Shown: in pieces, positions 4,963-5,906 of the stretch
Numbering within the stretch: position 1 is the first letter of the stretch
Layout of the letters: the number at the start of each line of letters is the position of its first letter
Source of the DNA: CAYLNH01 sp964384625
GTDB lineage: Bacteria > Verrucomicrobiota > Lentisphaeria > JABSQK01
Length of the DNA stretch: 5,906 nt
Direction of reading: 5' to 3'
NCBI GenBank assembly: GCA_964384625.1
Contig: CAYLNH010000360.1
Location: forward strand, 1-5,906
The notes under the pieces: model-generated
Database searches by the model: none
Told to the model about the DNA's origin: nothing
What the model saw: the letters and a program-made list of their open reading frames with translations, nothing else
Translations under genes and position numbers: made by a program

Positions 4963-5208
4963 GGTGAAGCAAAGTCTCTCCTTCCCGTCCTCGTCATAAA
5001 GCGCCTGTTCGCTTTCCCGCGGTCCCCTTTCCCTTCGCTCTTTCGGCTGCTGGGCCTACCGAAGCTGGCACTTCGATCTGCTGTTCGCAGCTTTCCGCGC
5101 TGCGATTCTGTCACCAGCGTCCATCTTCCACTGGCCGTCGAGGTTTTGGTCGAGCGCCGCCGCTCGCGCGCGGCTGTAAACCGTCGCGAGCAACGGTCTG
5201 CTTGAGGT

Positions 5209-5853
5209 CTATGTCTTGATGCGAATGTCATCACCGGCTTCCTCGATCTCAACAAAGACCGGCCGTTCGGCAGGAGTAGTATTGGGGCTGTGGAACGTAA
5301 GCATGAGGCGGTCGTCGAACGTCCGGAAGATCATGCCGTGGCCTCCATCCTTCGCCCACAGGGGGGCTGCTTCCTGCTTCCAGGGCCCTGGAACATCTCC
5401 CGTTTCCGAACGGGCGATTCCCATGGCGTATCCCTGGCTGCCGATACTGGACCAAAGCATGATCAAAGAGCCGGTGGCCAGCCGATGGAGAAATGGTCCG
5501 TCGGTGACATAGTCGGGGAAACGTCGTGACTCCCCTTCCTTTGGCCACGCGGGCCGGCGTACCCAACCCGCCTCCGAGGCATTGAATAGAAAGACCGGCC
5601 GGCCAACGGCCTGTTTCAGATCGGGGGACAACGGCATGGCGCACATGGCGCCATTGTGTATCTGAACCCACTCGTGGCAAAAGACAATCCACGGATGTCC
5701 GTCACGATCCACGTGGAGCGTACCGTCGAGACACTCCCAATCCGACGGTGTGACCGGACCGTCGGTTAGTGGGGTATACGGGCCGGAGACGGAATCCGAT
5801 ACGAGAATTTGAGTTCCACGATACCGGGTGTCCGCTTTGAAGGAAGCGAACAT
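5209..5853 (-). pseudogene. 5'-truncated GH43-like glycosidase
   Basis: The 214 residues from ATG 5853 match the middle and C-terminal part of a GH43-type five-bladed beta-propeller glycosidase, whose members cleave arabinose-, xylose- or galactose-containing glycans. Visible are MFASFKADTRYRGTQILVSD (1-20), GPYTPL, WECLDGTLHVDRDGHPWIVF (39-58) with Asp43 in the blade carrying a catalytic Asp, CHEWVQ, YVTDGPFLHR (115-124), LIMLWSS, GYAMGIA, GPW and GGHGMIFRTF (170-179). TDGP stands where many GH43 enzymes have a catalytic Glu (E-G-P); I believe a subgroup naturally has Asp there. Full-length relatives have about 300 residues, so the N-terminal blade with the catalytic base is missing. The codon before the ATG is Tyr, giving YMFASF as in intact relatives, but the codon before that is TAA, and no upstream frame resembles the family. 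No Shine-Dalgarno sequence precedes the ATG. The C-terminus ends naturally (VEIEEAGDDIRIKT). Most likely a decayed gene. Confidence 0.75.
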
Positions 5854-5906
5854 GTATTAATCCGGCATGCAAATAGGCGACACTCGTCATGCTGCTGCAT
5901 ATGCGA
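5854..5906. other. Window edge upstream of the glycosidase remnant
   Basis: On the minus strand this should encode the N-terminal part of the glycosidase if the gene were intact. The in-frame reading contains TAA directly before the Tyr-Met codons and TGA further upstream. The other two frames show no WAPE-like or other GH43 sequence. Nothing else is recognisable in these 53 bases. Confidence 0.5.

Larger units (their letters stand above)
4552..5208. other. Hairpin-rich intergenic region, no established gene
   Basis: These 657 bp lie between the glycosidase remnant and the small membrane-protein gene. Open frames on both strands read low-complexity and show no domain, apart from the coding-like extension noted at 5059-5208. 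The DNA is packed with short inverted repeats: 4627-4660, 4712-4724 (GGCCC-GCA-GGGCC), 4779-4792 (CCCGGA-AA-TCCGGG), 4847-4860 (CGATAT-GA-ATATCG), 4885-4962, 5060-5075 (CGAAG/CTTCG) and 5086-5104 (CGCAGC/GCTGCG). A 12-bp direct repeat, GCCTACCGAAGC, occurs at 4869-4880 and 5054-5065. The plus strand is pyrimidine-rich at 5010-5046 (30 of 37). This looks like accumulated structural or repetitive elements. Confidence 0.65.

Noticed and set aside
5129..5140. Vector or lacZ/M13 priming sequence (CACTGGCCGTCG)
   Set aside because: The match to the lacZ-alpha region ends after 12 bases and the flanks differ, so cloning-vector contamination is not supported.

Overview
The window is GC-rich bacterial DNA with G/C-biased third codon positions. 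An FHA/Ser-Thr kinase pair, a PF12831-type FAD-dependent oxidoreductase, a GH43-like glycosidase remnant and many intergenic hairpins together suggest a Planctomycetota, Verrucomicrobiota or Hydrogenedentota-like genome, probably from a metagenome. This placement is inference from gene content; the window holds no rRNA or other marker gene.

Layout: 1-247 is a tandem array with a 74-bp period (three full copies and a partial fourth), each unit carrying two hairpins. A third hairpin (248-263) borders a short stretch (264 to about 405) that looks like old coding sequence in a frame broken by TAG. Next come two plus-strand genes, probably one operon: a 109-residue FHA-domain protein (382-711) and a 328-residue Ser/Thr protein kinase with a C-terminal membrane anchor (729-1715). 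The kinase would phosphorylate threonines and the FHA protein would be its natural phospho-Thr reader, although its FHA loop lacks the usual Gly-Arg pair.

Everything after that is on the minus strand. A convergent spacer (1716-2015) holds a 16-bp-stem hairpin. It is followed by a membrane-anchored SmpA/OmlA(BamE)-like small protein (2016-2450), a 506-bp spacer without a convincing gene, an FAD-dependent oxidoreductase (2957-4246), and a small two-helix membrane protein (4276-4551) that lies 29 nt upstream of the oxidoreductase and is probably cotranscribed with it. A 657-bp spacer (4552-5208) is dense in inverted repeats. The last feature is a GH43-like glycosidase (5209-5853) that lacks its N-terminal part and looks like a decayed gene.

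No complete new multi-gene system is visible. The parts most worth a second look are the structured intergenic DNA (the 74-bp array, the 4885-4962 block that shares a hairpin core with it, and the 4627-4660 and 1921-1956 hairpins), the FHA protein with its altered binding motif beside a minimal membrane-tethered kinase, and the truncated glycosidase next to a coding-like in-frame extension.
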